Source: an uncultured Collinsella sp.
GTDB taxonomy: Bacteria; Actinomycetota; Coriobacteriia; Coriobacteriales; Coriobacteriaceae
NCBI GenBank assembly: GCA_902496375.1
Contig: CABVAS010000113.1
Location: forward strand, 1 to 5,728
DNA length: 5,728 nucleotides
Direction of reading: 5' to 3'
The translations under genes were made by a program, and so were the position numbers. The notes beneath the pieces were generated by a model. It was given only the letters and a program-made list of their open reading frames with translations, was not told where the DNA came from and did not search any database. Of the stretch, positions 5,593 through 5,728 are shown in pieces; the first letter of the stretch is position 1; every line of letters begins with the position of its first letter.

Positions 5593-5728
5593 GTGGCGCT
5601 GGTATTTGACGTTCGGCAGGCGAGCGGTAAGCCCGACGACAACCGCCGCCCCGGCACCGCGTGCCCCTTTTGCGATACCGAGGAACTCGCCAATATCATC
5701 CGGCGCGACGGTGGCTGTATCTGGCTCG
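5593..5728 (+). CDS. DUF4931-type (HIT/GalT-like) protein, 3' end missing
   Basis: Forty-five residues are visible from a GTG start, and the frame is still open at the right edge. The start is supported by GGAGGT seven bases upstream and by its position three bases after the cutC stop. The visible part contains ACPFCD (23-28), a Cys-x2-Cys pair like the zinc-binding cysteines of galactose-1-phosphate uridylyltransferase relatives, then a hydrophobic helix (ELANII) and GGCIWL (40-45). I recall the same arrangement, PFC followed by a helix and IWL before an NKYP motif, from the N-terminus of DUF4931 proteins, which are related to GalT and HIT nucleotide-binding proteins. The NKYP and catalytic His-x-His region would lie outside the window, so neither enzyme activity nor substrate can be stated. 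Spacing makes an operon with cutC very likely. The family call rests on a short N-terminus and on memory. Confidence 0.65.
   Translation, partial: MALVFDVRQASGKPDDNRRPGTACPFCDTEELANIIRRDGGCIWL

Overview
This window carries most of a branched-chain amino acid (LIV/HAAT-type) ABC importer operon on the + strand. A strong terminator follows, then an inverted-repeat element, then the start of a second unit made of a CutC-family gene and a partial HIT/GalT-like (DUF4931-type) gene. The DNA is GC-rich, at roughly 60%, with C/G-ending codons preferred. There are strong Shine-Dalgarno sites and very tight gene packing. Gene content, GC level and the look of the intergenic repeats suggest an actinobacterial gut anaerobe of the Coriobacteriia (Collinsella-like). 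That assignment is inference, because no rRNA or other phylogenetic marker is present.

Layout. Positions 2-1063 hold the 3' part of a substrate-binding protein gene (livJ/livK type); its signal peptide and promoter lie off the left edge. Positions 1064-1202 are an untranslated gap with a strong stem-loop (1095-1126) and a smaller inverted repeat (1137-1156), ending in a good ribosome binding site. livH (1203-2084), livM (2085-3173), livG (3163-4023) and livF (4024-4737) follow with no gaps: livM starts on the base after the livH stop, livG overlaps livM by 11 bases, and livF starts on the base after the livG stop. A 16-bp terminator hairpin with a T-tract closes the operon at 4748-4785. Directly against it lies a 67-bp inverted repeat (4786-4852) with 21-base arms. 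A CutC-family gene (4912-5589) comes next, and a GTG-started gene (5593 to beyond the right edge) is probably translated together with it.

How the genes work together. The binding protein captures the amino acid outside the membrane. LivH and LivM form the transmembrane channel, and LivG and LivF are the two ATPases that drive import. The hairpin between the binding-protein gene and livH is where such operons often reduce expression of the membrane genes relative to the binding protein. The CutC-like and DUF4931-like genes are a separate transcription unit with no visible functional link to the transporter.

I see no RNA gene, CRISPR array, insertion sequence or other mobile gene, and no clear new defence or biosynthetic system. 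The points most worth a second look are the 67-bp inverted repeat and its apparent relative in the 1137-1162 spacer, the cysteine-rich CCxxC segment and altered FHRA motif in the CutC homologue, and the likely coupling of CutC to a poorly characterised HIT/GalT-like protein.
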